The notes under the pieces were generated by a model. It saw only the letters and a program-made list of their open reading frames with translations, did no database searches and was not told where the DNA came from. This document shows, piece after piece, positions 24,112 through 36,800 of a stretch of DNA of 64,000 nt (the first letter of the stretch is position 1; the number at the start of each line of letters is the position of its first letter). Source of the stretch: Syngnathus acus (lineage: Eukaryota > Chordata > Actinopteri > Syngnathiformes > Syngnathidae); contig NC_051106.1 in NCBI RefSeq assembly GCF_901709675.1, positions 9,062,001 through 9,126,000 on the forward strand, read 5' to 3'. The translations under genes and the position numbers were made by a program.

Positions 24112-27100
24112 TTATGTGGCGCCCTCTAACGTCTGTTTAGAGAGTTGCAGCAGGTCTACTTGACAGGAGGCGCTGCTGTCTCCAAACTTCTCCTTCAGCT
24201 CCTAAGTTGTAAGAACCAATTAAAGATTATGAAGATGATGGATTTCGGAAAAGGTGATAAACACTCACAGCTGGAAGGCTCTGCTTCGACAGTTTGGTCC
24301 GGTGTGATACGAGCTCCTCATCAGACAGCAGGCCTCGATCCACCAGTCTCCTCACTACATACAAGTAGTTGTTCCACTAAACAATAACAAAATAAAAAAT
24401 CGGATTTGTAAACCCGAGGAAAGATGCACAAAGAGAAGGTAAAGGACGGAGCCATTTTTAAGGGGATGTTGTGATGAACCTCGTTGCCGCCGGCCTCCAG
24501 GACGGCGGTGATGGTCAGCGGGGTGAAGAGCAGGTGGAGGGGGGCACTGCGACAGTCGTCTTGCTCCCAAAGCTCGCTCAGCTGCTCCAGCAGCGCTCTG
24601 ACAGAAGGCTCCGACTCGGCGCCACCCAACAGAGGAGCCAGAGGAAGCTCTGCAGACACTGGACACACACACAAGATGATTAGTGTTTTATTTTTTTCTA
24701 TTTTTGGTTCACCATTTGCTTACCCAATTGGCAGGCCAGCAGAACGGTGGCGTTGAGCAGCATCTGCTCCGACACGGCTGTTAAGAACTGAACACAAATG
24801 GATTTATAAAGAGGTGTTAAATTAAAAGTGACCGAGAAGAAAACGTTCAGCGTGCTTGCACCTTTTTGCAGCCCAGCGTGTCTCGCACTTTCCGGAAGAG
24901 CTTTTGGAGTTGCGAGCCGGTCGGCAGCTCCTCGTCCATCCTGGGCCCCGCGGCCACGCTCAGCAGGTCCTGTCAATCAAGTTGAGAAGCTGGCACCAGT
25001 TAGTCATCAAATAACCTTCACGGCAGCGTTTAATTGTTGTGTGCCCACGCTCATAACTCAAAACCGTTCTTGTCGTACCTTGATGGCGATAAGTACGTCA
25101 GAAGGCAGCGAGGCAGCGTGGGTGCAATAGGGAGGGCAGGACGTGACTCTGGCGCCCCCTTGCGTCCTCTTGGGGGTAAGCGGCGGGCCCGACTCGTCGG
25201 CCGAATCGGCAGTCAGAGTTTTGATGAGGCGCTCGTACCTGCATTTCCATTCTCGGCGGATGAGCGCTGAATGGAAGAAGGGGAGGCCGACTCTTAACGA
25301 CGTTGATTGAGCAAATAGGAAGGCGCGGCGGACACGAAAGGTACCGGTTATGTTAGCGGAGAGCCAGCTGCAGGCTTTTTCTGTGGCCAGGTGGATGGTG
25401 ATGTTTTCAGAGGTGGACAGCACCTTAAGAAAAAGTTTGGAAAAGTTACAATCAAGCCACTCAAAGAGAAAATACTGTTGTTTTTTCTTTAAATTACAAA
25501 TAAAATGTGACTTACAGCAGGGGCGGTGTCATCAGGGAGCAAAATGCGAATGGCTTCTGGACTCTTTTCGCAGCAAAATCTGCACATAATTAAAGATGGA
25601 GATAAACAAAAAAAAAATGGACATGAATGAAACGGGGACTAAATAAATAAATGAGTTGTGGCACCTGGTGGCTCTGCTGAGAGCCTCCAGTCCCGCCTCA
25701 CAGAGCTGAGCGCAGATGGACTCGTTGAGTTTGGAAGGGTCGGCTTTGGGTGACTCCAGGCCGTCTCGGAGCATCTTATCCCCTCTTTCCACCAGCTCGC
25801 TCACTAACGTCGCCCTGTGAGCAGCAAACCCTTGCCAATTTGCATTTGTTTCCGTCCTGAATGTTCACTATTCACGCTGGACCTCCTCGTAACTGAGACG
25901 CTCTTATACGCACTTCATGTGCTTGACGGCGTTGGAGCCGACCCGCTCGGCCACAAACTCCACCGTGCGACGCAGGGATGGCGGCTGGTTGTGGAAGAAC
26001 GCTTGCTCCAGGTCCGCCTGCAGTTTCTGCTGCGACCGCGTGCCGCCGCCTGCCACGTCTCGAGGCTCGGCCGACGTCGGCGTGATCTTGCGGACGATGC
26101 CGCCGCCTTTGGCGCTGCTGCCTGACACGAAGGCTGCCAGGAGCTTGCGGAACTCGTCTGACGGACAGCAAAAGAAAATGGTGGGCTCAAGCGCACAGCA
26201 CGCGATCAAATGTGAACACTTACCAAGAAAGGGACAGCATGTGTAGAGGAGCTGCTGGTCCACCAGCAGGATGCAGTCCTGTATCGAGACACCACACACA
26301 TCCCATTTTTTTAGTCACAATTAAACCTCTGACATCATCCATGTATTCATTCCAAAATGTCTGCCGGGCATTTGAAAGGACTTACGAGTCCGGCGGCATC
26401 GGCGTCGCTCTCCTCCAGCTCGGCCACCTTGGTAAAGTCGCTGGTGAAGAACAGCTCCTCTGGGATGACCGGGATCTGGTAAAGGCAAGAAGGTACGTCG
26501 AGTGTAAGCGGCGGTGTTGCGACGCGACTTGAAAGTGTGCGGGGAGCCGCCCACCTGGAAGAGCCACCCCAGCACGGACACAATCAGCAGCCTGTTCAGG
26601 TAAGACGTCTCGCTGCATCTGCCCGGAATGATTTTCCTTCCGGTGCATACAAAAAGAGAGCCCATCTCAATTGTTCCTAATCAAGTGGCTTGGTATCCCT
26701 TCGCTACCTGTAGAGGAGACACAGCGTGCCCAGGACCACCCTGTAGGTGGGCAGCAGCGGCCCGGAGAAATCCAGCATGGAGAGGAACTCCACCAGCCAG
26801 GGCACGGTCAAGATGGTGCGCCTGCGCTTCACGCTGTTCCTCAGCACGCCGCACACGTCCAGCACAGGAATGCTCTGTTCAGGTAGCACATGGAGGCAGA
26901 GTGGAACAAAGGGAGGCAAAAAAAAGACATTTTTAATTTTTTTTACCTTGCTCCGCAGGGCGACCGCCGCCTCCTGGATCTCCCTGGAGGGCTTCTCTGT
27001 CGTCCGGTACGGTAAGAAGGAGATGAAGCCCAAGAACTTGGCCAGGAGACGAGCGAGGAGAAGCACCGAGGCGAAGCGCTGTTTCTCGTCCTGACAGGAG

Positions 27101-30100
27101 GTCGGCGGCGCTCAGTCAGCTTTGGCAGCGTGCACTTTTCATTCGCGGCCGTCTGCGTACCTGCTGCTCCAGGTCCCCTTCGCCGGCCGCCTCTTCGCCG
27201 TCCTCTTGTTCTCCGACGGGAGTCAAGATGGAGACTTCGTCCAGCTGGAGGAGCTGCTGACACAAGCTGTCCTGCAGGTGCTGGTTCAGCTGACAGCTGA
27301 CACCGAGTTGATCAAGTCACATTTAGAGAAAAATGTCTTTATATATTTACGACGCGACAGCCCCTCACCAACTGGCCGCTTGCAAAAAGTCCCGGAAGAA
27401 TTCCTGGTGGCCGGGAAAGGACGGCGGCGGGCAGGGGCCGCCGATGCCGTGAGGCTGGATGAGACGCTCCTCCAGACGCTTCAGGCGGCCCAGGCCGTCG
27501 GCTCCCAGCATGCCGAGCAGGTCGGCGTCGGGGTTGTCGCCGGTGGGGCCGTTCGCGCGAGGTCCCTTACACATCTACGCAGGGGAGAAGAACTTGGGAG
27601 TGGATTCATGTGGAGGGAATGAGGTCGGAATGAGCGGACCGACCTGAACGAGCTGCTTGAGGAAGAGACGAGAAAAGTGCGAGTGGTTTCCAGCGGCGGT
27701 CAGCTGACTCATCATTCCTCTGAGGAAAAGAAAAATGACAGTAAGATGAGTTAAAACGGCACCAAAGTAAAGTCACAATAAAAAAACTTTGCCCTGCCTG
27801 ATGCGACTCCCGAGGGTGACGTCGAAGTTCCAGCCGGGCTCCTTGTGGAAGTCCTCCCATTCTCGCAGCACCTCGTAAAAAATGTCCCTGAGAAAACAGA
27901 AGTTGCATTTCAGCCAGATAAGCGAATCCGTCTCCAATCTCGTAGTTACCTTTGCTTTTTGAAGGTGTGAAAGGCCTTGTCACTGCCGAAGTTGGAGCGA
28001 TTGTCCGTGGCGGGCTGGAAGGGCACCGAGTGGATGAAGGTGGAAACGGAGGGAGAGCGCTACAAGACAACGAGCTTAAAAAGTCATCTCTCGTCATTTC
28101 AACGACCACTTCATGCCACGAATGACTGGATCTCTTTGCGCTACCTTGGCTGTACGTCCGTCCTGGGCCCGAGTCAAACGATCCCTGAGGAGCGGCGAGA
28201 ATGACGCCACTCTCTCGTTCTCGGCCAGAAGACGCAACGTGCACTTGTCCAGGTGAGCTAACAACCTGCGAAACAAAACGAGAGTCAAGAAAAAAGTATG
28301 ACGGGCGACTGTACGAAAATGAAAACTCACTGATGTTGATGCTCCAGCACCTTCACCGCAAAGTAGACACAGTTGTGCACGTTCTTCAGGTAGCGTCTCT
28401 CCAGCACATCTACAAAAAACGCAGAGTCGTCACAAGAGTGGAATTTGTTTGATATAAGCAGAATTACTCACTCGTGTTGAGCGGACACACACGCTCCTCC
28501 TCTTCCTCGCCGTCGTCGGGAGGGCGAGATTGAGACGTGAGCAGCTGCATCGCAAAGAAGAGCTCCAGAAAAACATTTGGCACCTGGTTTTCTGACAAAA
28601 AAAACAAAAAAAATCCCAAAAGATATTGTTTTGCACTCTTTCCTCGCTTTTCTGGCACCCCGTTGAGGTTCGCGTACCGGAAATGCAGGCGCAGTACAGC
28701 TCCGCCAGCACGTCCAGCTCCGAGGTCAGCGTGACGTTGGACGGGTCAGGACAGGGCGCCTGCTGCTCGGGCGTCACCTTGGAGTCGAGTCTTCCGACCC
28801 CGGACTTGGTGGGGGTGTGCGGGTCCTCTGAGGCCGGCGGAGGAGAGCAGGTCTGCTGGGCTCGTTTACACCTGGGGACAGGAGGAAAGAATGACATCCG
28901 CCGGTTGTATTATTAAGTACACCTCAATTAGAACCTGTGTCAGAAAATATCCTAAAAAGGTCGGCGTGATCTTGTGGACGATGCGCTTACTTTTCTCTCT
29001 TGAGCAGCTCCCTCTCCTCCATCAGGCTGTGGGGACTGGCCGCTGCCACCCACCTGTCGGGCCTCTCCGTCCCCGCCGACGTCGGGCTGGGGGCTTCCGT
29101 GAAGGGCGTGGAGGTGAAGCACGTCTTTGGCTTGGAGTGTGACCGCTCGCCGCTTACTGGCGTTGGGTTGATTCTTCTGGATGGTTTGCTTTCCCTGCAG
29201 GACAAATGATAGCAAATCTAAAGGACAAATACTTTGGAAAGCAGAGAAGAGTCAAATTGACTCACGTAGGGGTAACAGGCGACGAGCCGACGGGTGGGAA
29301 TTCCTCCAAGTTGTTGAAATTAAGCTGACCCGCAGACGGAGGAGAAACCTGCTCGCTGGCCCCGCCCAAGGCTCCTCCTCTACCGGTTCTCCTCCCGTTG
29401 TCGCCGGCGTGATACGCCGCCCGCCCTCCTCCCGCATGCCTCCCCGCGCCATTCCCGGTCCTTCTGCGACCCTTCTGGAGTTCCGGGGAAGACATCACGT
29501 AGTCTCCAAGACTGATCCTCTGGCTCGGCCTTCGCTCCGAACCCGAGGGCCTGGACGCCGGACTCCAACCGGTGGAAAAGGAAGGGCTGCTGACGTGACT
29601 CAAGCCCGACTCGGAGCCCGAGGACGCCGCAGGCGAGAATAGCTGCACCCGGCTGCCGCTGCGACAGCCGCCGCCCGTCGACCTGCCGGCCCTCCTCTCG
29701 GCGGGGCCCTGTGCCGAGGCGGTTGGCCTGGGGGTCTTGGCGGGGGTGGAGGGGCCATGGGTGAGGGCCTGGCTGCTCTGATCTCGCAGAAAGTTAAGCA
29801 GGAAGGGGATGAATTCTTGCTTGCTGACGGTGGACTCCGGATCGCTGAAGGTCAGACTGTTGCTATCCTGCTAACAAGAAAAAAAATAAACCTTTAAATG
29901 AACAACAACAATCTGAACATCATTGACTCCTATTTTGATAAATGCATTAGGAAGAAAATAACCCCCCAAAATTCTTGAAAAAAAAAAGAAGAAACTCTCC
30001 AATAAGGTTCTTCAACTAAAACAAAGGGTTTGGAACCCCAAGAAACAAACTTAAAAAAATCTATTAAAATGGCCATTTTGACGAAGCTAACTACGCTCCG

Positions 30101-30440
30101 GCTAATGTTTGTTTAGCAGCATTAACCATCCAAATTACAACAGCAATATAACAAAGGGAATGCAGACACTTTTAAGAACTTTTTCTCAGCAGCGACTAAT
30201 GAATGTGTCCCTATTATTCCGAGTTAACGCTGCTTAGCTGTCGAGCTAAAAGTTTTGTTTACAATCCGCAATGTGCTCATGTCAACCAATTCGACGAATG
30301 GCACGACACCGAACCCGAGTTGAGCGAGTCACCGAAGGGGTTCGAGAGCATTTCCGACCCACCTGGATATTCTTCAGCCAGTCCAAGACCTTACTAAGGT
30401 CCACTTTCCTTGCCAGTAGCGATTCCAAAAGAGCCGCCAT
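24112..30440 (-). CDS. cdan1: Codanin-1
   Basis: Codanin-1 binds the histone chaperone ASF1 and limits histone delivery; human mutations cause congenital dyserythropoietic anaemia type I. Exons: 30363-30440, 29266-29867, 28991-29194, 28678-28871, 28472-28591, 28331-28409, 28145-28265, 27950-28059, 27798-27887, 27644-27719, 27369-27574, 27161-27296, 26947-27090, 26708-26874, 26555-26636, 26386-26475, 26224-26278, 25914-26157, 25665-25814, 25516-25579, 25345-25423, 25079-25266, 24862-24969, 24724-24787, 24480-24658, 24269-24376, 24112-24201; 3828 nt, 1275 residues (human 1227). Landmarks: start [22 protein letters not shown]; the ASF1-binding segment [18 protein letters not shown] near residues 233-250; [45 protein letters not shown]. 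One intron (27720-27797) has a GC donor. The N-terminal exon 2 region is basic and disordered. It shares a divergent promoter with srrm1 and lies directly upstream of stard9. Confidence 0.95.
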
Positions 30441-30824
30441 TCCAAGCAGGCACTTGCGCGGGGGATGAACTGACAGGAAGAGGGCGGGGTCAGCCAATGC
30501 ACATGCGCACAAGTGGTAACATGTGACGTCAATATTTTTTTATTACGATCTGCATCTAAAATGAACTTCTATAATATAACGAGAATGTCTCGCTTCTCGA
30601 CAAAATACGTTAAAATAGCACACGTATTGTTTATGTCATGGGATTAAAGGGGAAAATTCGGTGAATCGAGGGCTTGTCTTGTCTAGGCAGGCTTCTACAG
30701 CAGTGGGTGTAATTCATGTTGCCTCCTGCAGGATCGCATTCTTCACGAGGCCGAATACGGAACATCATAGTATCACACGACTTCACTCAACGGTCTTCTA
30801 TTCTAACGTCCATTTTCTTCAACG
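30441..30824. promoter_or_regulatory. Bidirectional promoter between cdan1 and srrm1
   Basis: The two start codons face away from each other with 384 bases between them. The core contains a GC box (GGGCGGGG, 30482-30489), a CCAAT box (30494-30498), an NRF1-like half site ATGCGCA (30503-30509) and a perfect CRE TGACGTCA (30524-30531). There is no TATA box. GC box, CCAAT, NRF1 and CRE sites are the usual set of TATA-less bidirectional promoters of housekeeping genes. The sites are seen; their use is inferred. Confidence 0.65.
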
Positions 30825-33800
30825 ATGGACGCGGGGTTCTTCCGCGTAAGATATTTTTTAAATTGAGTACATTTAAAAGCAGTTTTTAAATTTTGTCGTG
30901 ATATATTCCTAGCTAGCGTTATCCATTTACATACTGGGCCGGTTGCGATTGAGTTACGTTGTAGTTTTGGGTACTGTCTATCAACTGGTGCGTGAACATT
31001 GTGATTTGCTCTATATTCGTTTAAACTATTCGAACAGGGTTTAGCAACCGACCCTCATCGTGTAATGTTCTAATGTATTGCCCTGATATGCTTTTAGACT
31101 TCAATTCCCGTGACACGAGGGAAAATTACATTTAACTTTGATAGTCGGTTACATGAGAGCGACTAGCTTTAGCTAATAAAGATGGCGCCCGGGTGGTGCA
31201 TCGTTCGGTCTCCATGAGCGCGTTGCAGCAACGCTAATGTCGGACTCAAAGACAATATCCAAGTAGCAATCATGTCTAAACCAAACAGATGACACATTTG
31301 TAACTCTGTCCACGTTAAATATGATGTTGACCGTTATCAGATGCGTTGCCTTCAATTTCCGGAATGAAATAATCCAGTCGTTGATTTAGCTAACGCTAGC
31401 ATCATGGCTATCAATGTCATTTGTTTAATCTCAGTAAATTAACCCGATCGCGATCACTTGACCCTTCGATCATCTTCTAAGAGGTACTGTGGATGTGAGA
31501 ATAGTTTTTATGGTGGGGAATTTTGGGATACTTTTCTTCAAATATATCCCGATAAGTGACAATTTAGTAGGGCCTTCCATGTGGGTTTACCAGAAGTGGG
31601 TCGATAAACCCTAAATTGTACTTCTCTAAAATCACTTGTAATTAAGAATAAAGTGAACCAAGGAAACCTTGAAAATAGTCCTTCTAATAATTACTTGGTA
31701 AATGCCTCTATTAAAAAAAAGCTTTGAGTAACTCTTGATTATTTGTTTTGGTAGAGCAAATTGGCAAAAATCACAATAAGGATCGTTAAAATTCAGATAA
31801 TGTCAAACAACGAGACTTTTAAACAACATTACTGTCATAAATAGATCAAATCTTGTTAAAGTAACAAATTAAGGCAAATACAGCCACCAAGAAAGACTTG
31901 AATTAAGTTTATACACAGATTATAGTGCTTGATAAAGCTGTTATTTTTCAAAGTGTGTAAACCCCCGTTCCCACTAGAGGCTAAAATTTGCTAAAGGTGC
32001 AATTTTTTTTCCTATAGGGCACCAGTGCGGAGCAGGACAACCGGTTCAGCAACAAGCACAAGAAACTGTTAAAGCAGCTGAAATTTGCAGAATGTCTGGA
32101 CAAGAAGGTATATAAAAGCTACTTTTGTATGTCTTTTTGTTGCGAACAAAAAAATCAAAATTGTTTTGGATGATGCGATTGTCATTTTGCTGATGCTGCT
32201 TTCAGGTGGATATGACCAAAGTCAACCTCGAAGTCATAAAGCCATGGATTACTCAACGGGTGACAGAGGTTTTGGGATTCGAAGATGATGTCGTCATAGA
32301 GTTCATATTTAACCAGCTTGATGATAAGGTAATGCTTTTAATTTTGGTCTCTTAACACAAAACTGTATATTTGAGGGAAGTGCTTTCTCATTAAAGAAGG
32401 GAACTTGTCAAATGTGAGTGGTTAAATTAGCAATTGGTGTGATGAATCATGTTTTGCTGTTATGTAACAAAGTGTCAGCATACTTCTAATTATGATGTGA
32501 TTTATGATTTAAAAGGCCTGAACCAATATGGATGTTATACCTTGCATCTGAAGTATAGCACCAACACCTAATTAGCTCTCTCCTGAGCCCAAAGTCACTG
32601 AGCCCATCTCTCCCTTCATGATGCAGTGTGTGTTTTGAGGTGAGTTATATATAGGGATCATTACTATGCCAGTGATAGACACACCTGAGAAAAAAAAAAA
32701 TGCCATTATTATATTCCCTGTAGGATTATTCAGATCATTAAATTATCCAGATCCCTTAAAATACAGTTGAAGTAGGTACAAAGGGGGCAGTTGCGCATTT
32801 AGCACAAAGGTAGAAGGCTTTCAACCAATTTCTGTTTGAGTATTATGCATTTTTGTCCTGGTTGTGATACAGATGGATGTGTCTGATCACATACTGTCCT
32901 GTATACCCAACCCAAGAGGTACTGTATTGGTACCTAATGATTCCTGCACCTCAGCCAATGGAAATTGGAACGAAACATCCCCTAGCTTTAGCGAGCTCAT
33001 TTATGTCCATCACACTTGATCCACCCGGTTATTATTATCTAGAGATCATGGCTTTTTAGTCTTGAATTATTCACTCGCAATACTGTAATCTACACATTCA
33101 TTGTACCTGGTCCTCATCTTATGTAGTGACTACAGTTTAAAATTGAAAATAGTGGCTCTCATCAATTTATTTGTCACACTGCCCATTAGAGGAGAGAAGC
33201 TGCATTAATATTCTTTCATTTTGGTGAAGGTCTGTAGCTAGTTTCTATTTTCATTAAAATACGCTTAACTATACATTCATGTGTACATATGGTTGCTCTG
33301 GCTAGATATGCTAAGTTTAATGGTACTGCAAATAGACCATGGTAAGAACAATGATTGACTTGACATTGTTGAATAACACCTTTTATTTTTGTGTTGCTCT
33401 GTACTCATTATTGCTTGTTCGTCTCTTGCAATTTAGATAAATGATATAACATTAAGCTCAAGGTGGTTGAGTCTCAAGCAGTAGTGAGGCGGAAGCAAGC
33501 CAAGGGAGCTCCATGCCCACTGATCCCACGGGACTCACTGAAGACACCGGAACTGTACTTAAAGTGTTGGGTTTTGATGCACTCTGTATTGTGCCTGTTT
33601 TTTTTAAAAACCTGAAATTGTAGACTGTGGGGAGACTGTACAGGGGAATATGGGATGAGAAGGGACACACGAATAATAATGAATATCTCTTAAACACAAG
33701 ATCATTTATTTTATATATACATAAATCTCTTAAAATGATTGATTTTGTATACACTCTGTGTATACATGTATATTTAGGAGCAGCAATTAGAATTTGGTAG

Positions 33801-36800
33801 AAATATTGCATGCAAGTTTTGGTCAGTTAGATTTCTCTCCCCTCAGCGAGCATATTCTCAGCTTTGAATTGGAGTTCAAATGAAATTTATTTTCAGAGTC
33901 CAGTAGTGCACTCAGTTTTTTTCCTCGTTTATAAATTTAAGTATGAATACATTATTTTACAGTTACCATCAATCACAGGTATATTTGTGGGAAATGAAAG
34001 GTAGGCGCTCCCAATTGAGAGATCCTACCTCTTAATTATGTGTTTGTCTTCCATTATTTCAATATCGTTATGTTTCTGTCTCCCTCTCTTTCTCTCTCTC
34101 TCTCTCTCCCTCCCCTGCTTTGTGTTTTGTAGCACCCGGATAGCAAGATGATGCAGATTAACTTGACGGGTTTCCTGAATGGGAAAAATGCCAGAGAGTT
34201 CATGAGAGACCTTTGGCCCTTGTTGCTGAGTGCCCAGGAGAACATTGCTGGCATCCCAACTGCGTTTTTGGAACAGAAGAAAGAAGAGATTAAGCAGAGA
34301 CAGGTATGATTATCCCTGATTAGACCAAATATGACAAATGTCTCATTTTTTCATGAAATGCAATCTAGTCTTGAAACCTTGCATTTTTGATGGCACAAAT
34401 CCAAACTTTGAAGATGCTCAATTGTTAGCGGTGCCAACCGTTTTGTCGTCTCATACAGATTGAACAGGAGAAGCTTGCTTCTCTGAAGAAGTTAGAGGAG
34501 GACAAAAAGGATGCAAGAGAAAGGGCTCAGTCAAAGAGCCCGAGAAGGTAAGACCGTCCCCCCTTCAATGTAGCATGGTTAAGGTTTGATCCTACTCATT
34601 TGTCATCTTATTTCTAGACGCAAGACTCGGTCCCCGTCGCCGCGACGCAGGTCTCCATTGAGGCGCGAAAGGAAACATAGCCCTTCACGCTCCCCAAGAC
34701 GTAAAGTGCCGCTACCTGGTGGGAGTTCACCTCCTCCACCCTTAATGCAGCTTTCCACAAAACCTGTGGAGCAGCCAATAGAGCCTGACACAGCAGGAAG
34801 AGCCATACCAGAACCAGTTCTCCAAGAACCGTCTTCAACCAGGTACGCGTTGAAACTTTGTCATACAGGACAGATACGTAGTTCTGAGATTTTTTTTTCC
34901 AGTATTCTCTTTGCATCAACATTGTAACTAAAAGTAACATTAACCTTGGAATCAGTATTTTTGACAATATATTTTGACATTACAGTCAAAAATAAAATAA
35001 AGCACACCTCTCATTTCTCTAGTGAAACTGTTGTGGAGATGGCAAAAGCAGACTCAGTGACTGAAGAGAAGGAGCTTCCACCCGAGAAAGCCAAGATTGA
35101 GGAGAGGCCAAAATCCAGGGAAAGGGAGAAGGACAGTAGGAAGGAAAGACCTCAGCGCCGCTCCCGTTCTCATTCTCGCCACCGCAAACGGCGGTCCCGT
35201 TCAAGGTTATTTTCTGTTATGTAATGTTGAAGTTGAATTGTCTTCAAAACCTGTCGTAGTTAACCCTAATTATCTTCTAACCTCTTTCAGATCTTATTCT
35301 CCACGTAGAAGACAAAGTCCCAGAAGGAGAATGTCACCTCGTAGAAGAAGCCCACCCAGACGGCCCCCTCCCAGCTCCAGAAACAGACCCAGGCGTTCTC
35401 CTGTTCGCAGGTTAGTCATTGCTAACACTTACAAACCTTGTGAAGTCAAAATCTTAAAAATTCTCTGCATTAGTTTTATATGCACGGGTAATGTCACTAG
35501 CGGCTCTAATTGTGTCGTATGTGTCCCACAGGAGACGATCTCGCTCAGCTTCATCCTCTGGCAGCAGCTCTTCTCCCTCCCGCTCACCTAAAAAAGTAAT
35601 AAAAAGAATATCCAACTCGCCACCACGAAAACAGCCCCACTTTCCCGATGCCTCCGTTAGCCCTCCCAGGAAAGACAGGCGATCACCATCTCCACGGGTC
35701 ATGAGGGGCAGAGGGTCAGCATCTCCTGCCAGATCATCTGGTAAGGTCTTCACCTTGCTAGGTTTCTATATTCGAATAAGTACTTTAGATCTCTTCAATT
35801 TTAAAATGTCAACTAAACACATCTTGATTCCCTATTAGAAAGTTATGGGATTAGAATGACTCTTCATTGCAACCACAATTTATAGTTCAAAAAAGTCAAA
35901 GTCAAGGTGACTCGTCACTCATGGGACATTTTAGACTTAGACTAGACTTAGACTTAGACAGAACTTTATTGTCATTTTGTCAACACCAGGTGTGTACAAA
36001 ACGAAATTTCGTTGCATACGGCTTTCAGCAATGTAGAGGTATTTCGGCTGGTTAAAAAGAAAAGTGACCTTCTATATAAAAATATGAAATAAGATAATTA
36101 TAAAGTACAAAGTGCAGCAGTGATAAAGTATGTGAACAGTGCAGGAGACAAAAGCAGTATTTACAAGTGCGCAGAGGAATGCTACGTTTGAATGTTCAAC
36201 AGTCTGACGACAGCAGGGAAAAAACTATTGCAGAACCTGGTGGACCTGCAGCGGATGCTGCGAAACCTCTTCCCAGAGGGCAGCAGGGAGAACAGTCCAT
36301 GGTGGGGGTGTGATGGGTCACTGATAATTTACAATCTTTGTTTCAGAGGAGGATAAAAACGAGAAAGGTGCAACTGCGGATTCTGTGCAGCAGAGACGAC
36401 AATATCGTAGACAGAATCAGGAGTCATCTTCAGGTATGATGAATTTCAGTCAGTCAGTCAGTCAGTCCTCATTTGCCATAAAGCACCTTTTTTGGTTTCA
36501 GATTCAGGATCTTCCTCCTCAGACGAGGAAGCGTCCAAGAGACCAAAAGGAGGACCAGTTGCCAGAAATGGTGACGTTAAGAGGAGGCGTAGCCATTCTC
36601 CCTCCCCAAGGAGGCCACAGAGAGAGGCCTCTCCTAGGTAAGACCCATGCAGATCATTTTTGTTCATGAAGGAAAGTTCATTTGACTTGTATTTTTGGGT
36701 CACTTTCAGGAAAAGACGTTCACCATCTCCTGGTCCTCGCAGACGCCGTTCCCTTACTCCTGTAAGGCGTCGCAGGTCCCCTTCACCAAGACGAAGGTAT

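Noticed and set aside
27291-27303. Alternative acceptor for cdan1 exon 12 six bases further in
   Set aside because: Using the second CAG would create an immediate in-frame TGA.
27606-28244. Minus-strand open frame of 212 codons across several cdan1 exons
   Set aside because: It reads through introns in another frame. The spliced codanin-1 frame accounts for the region.
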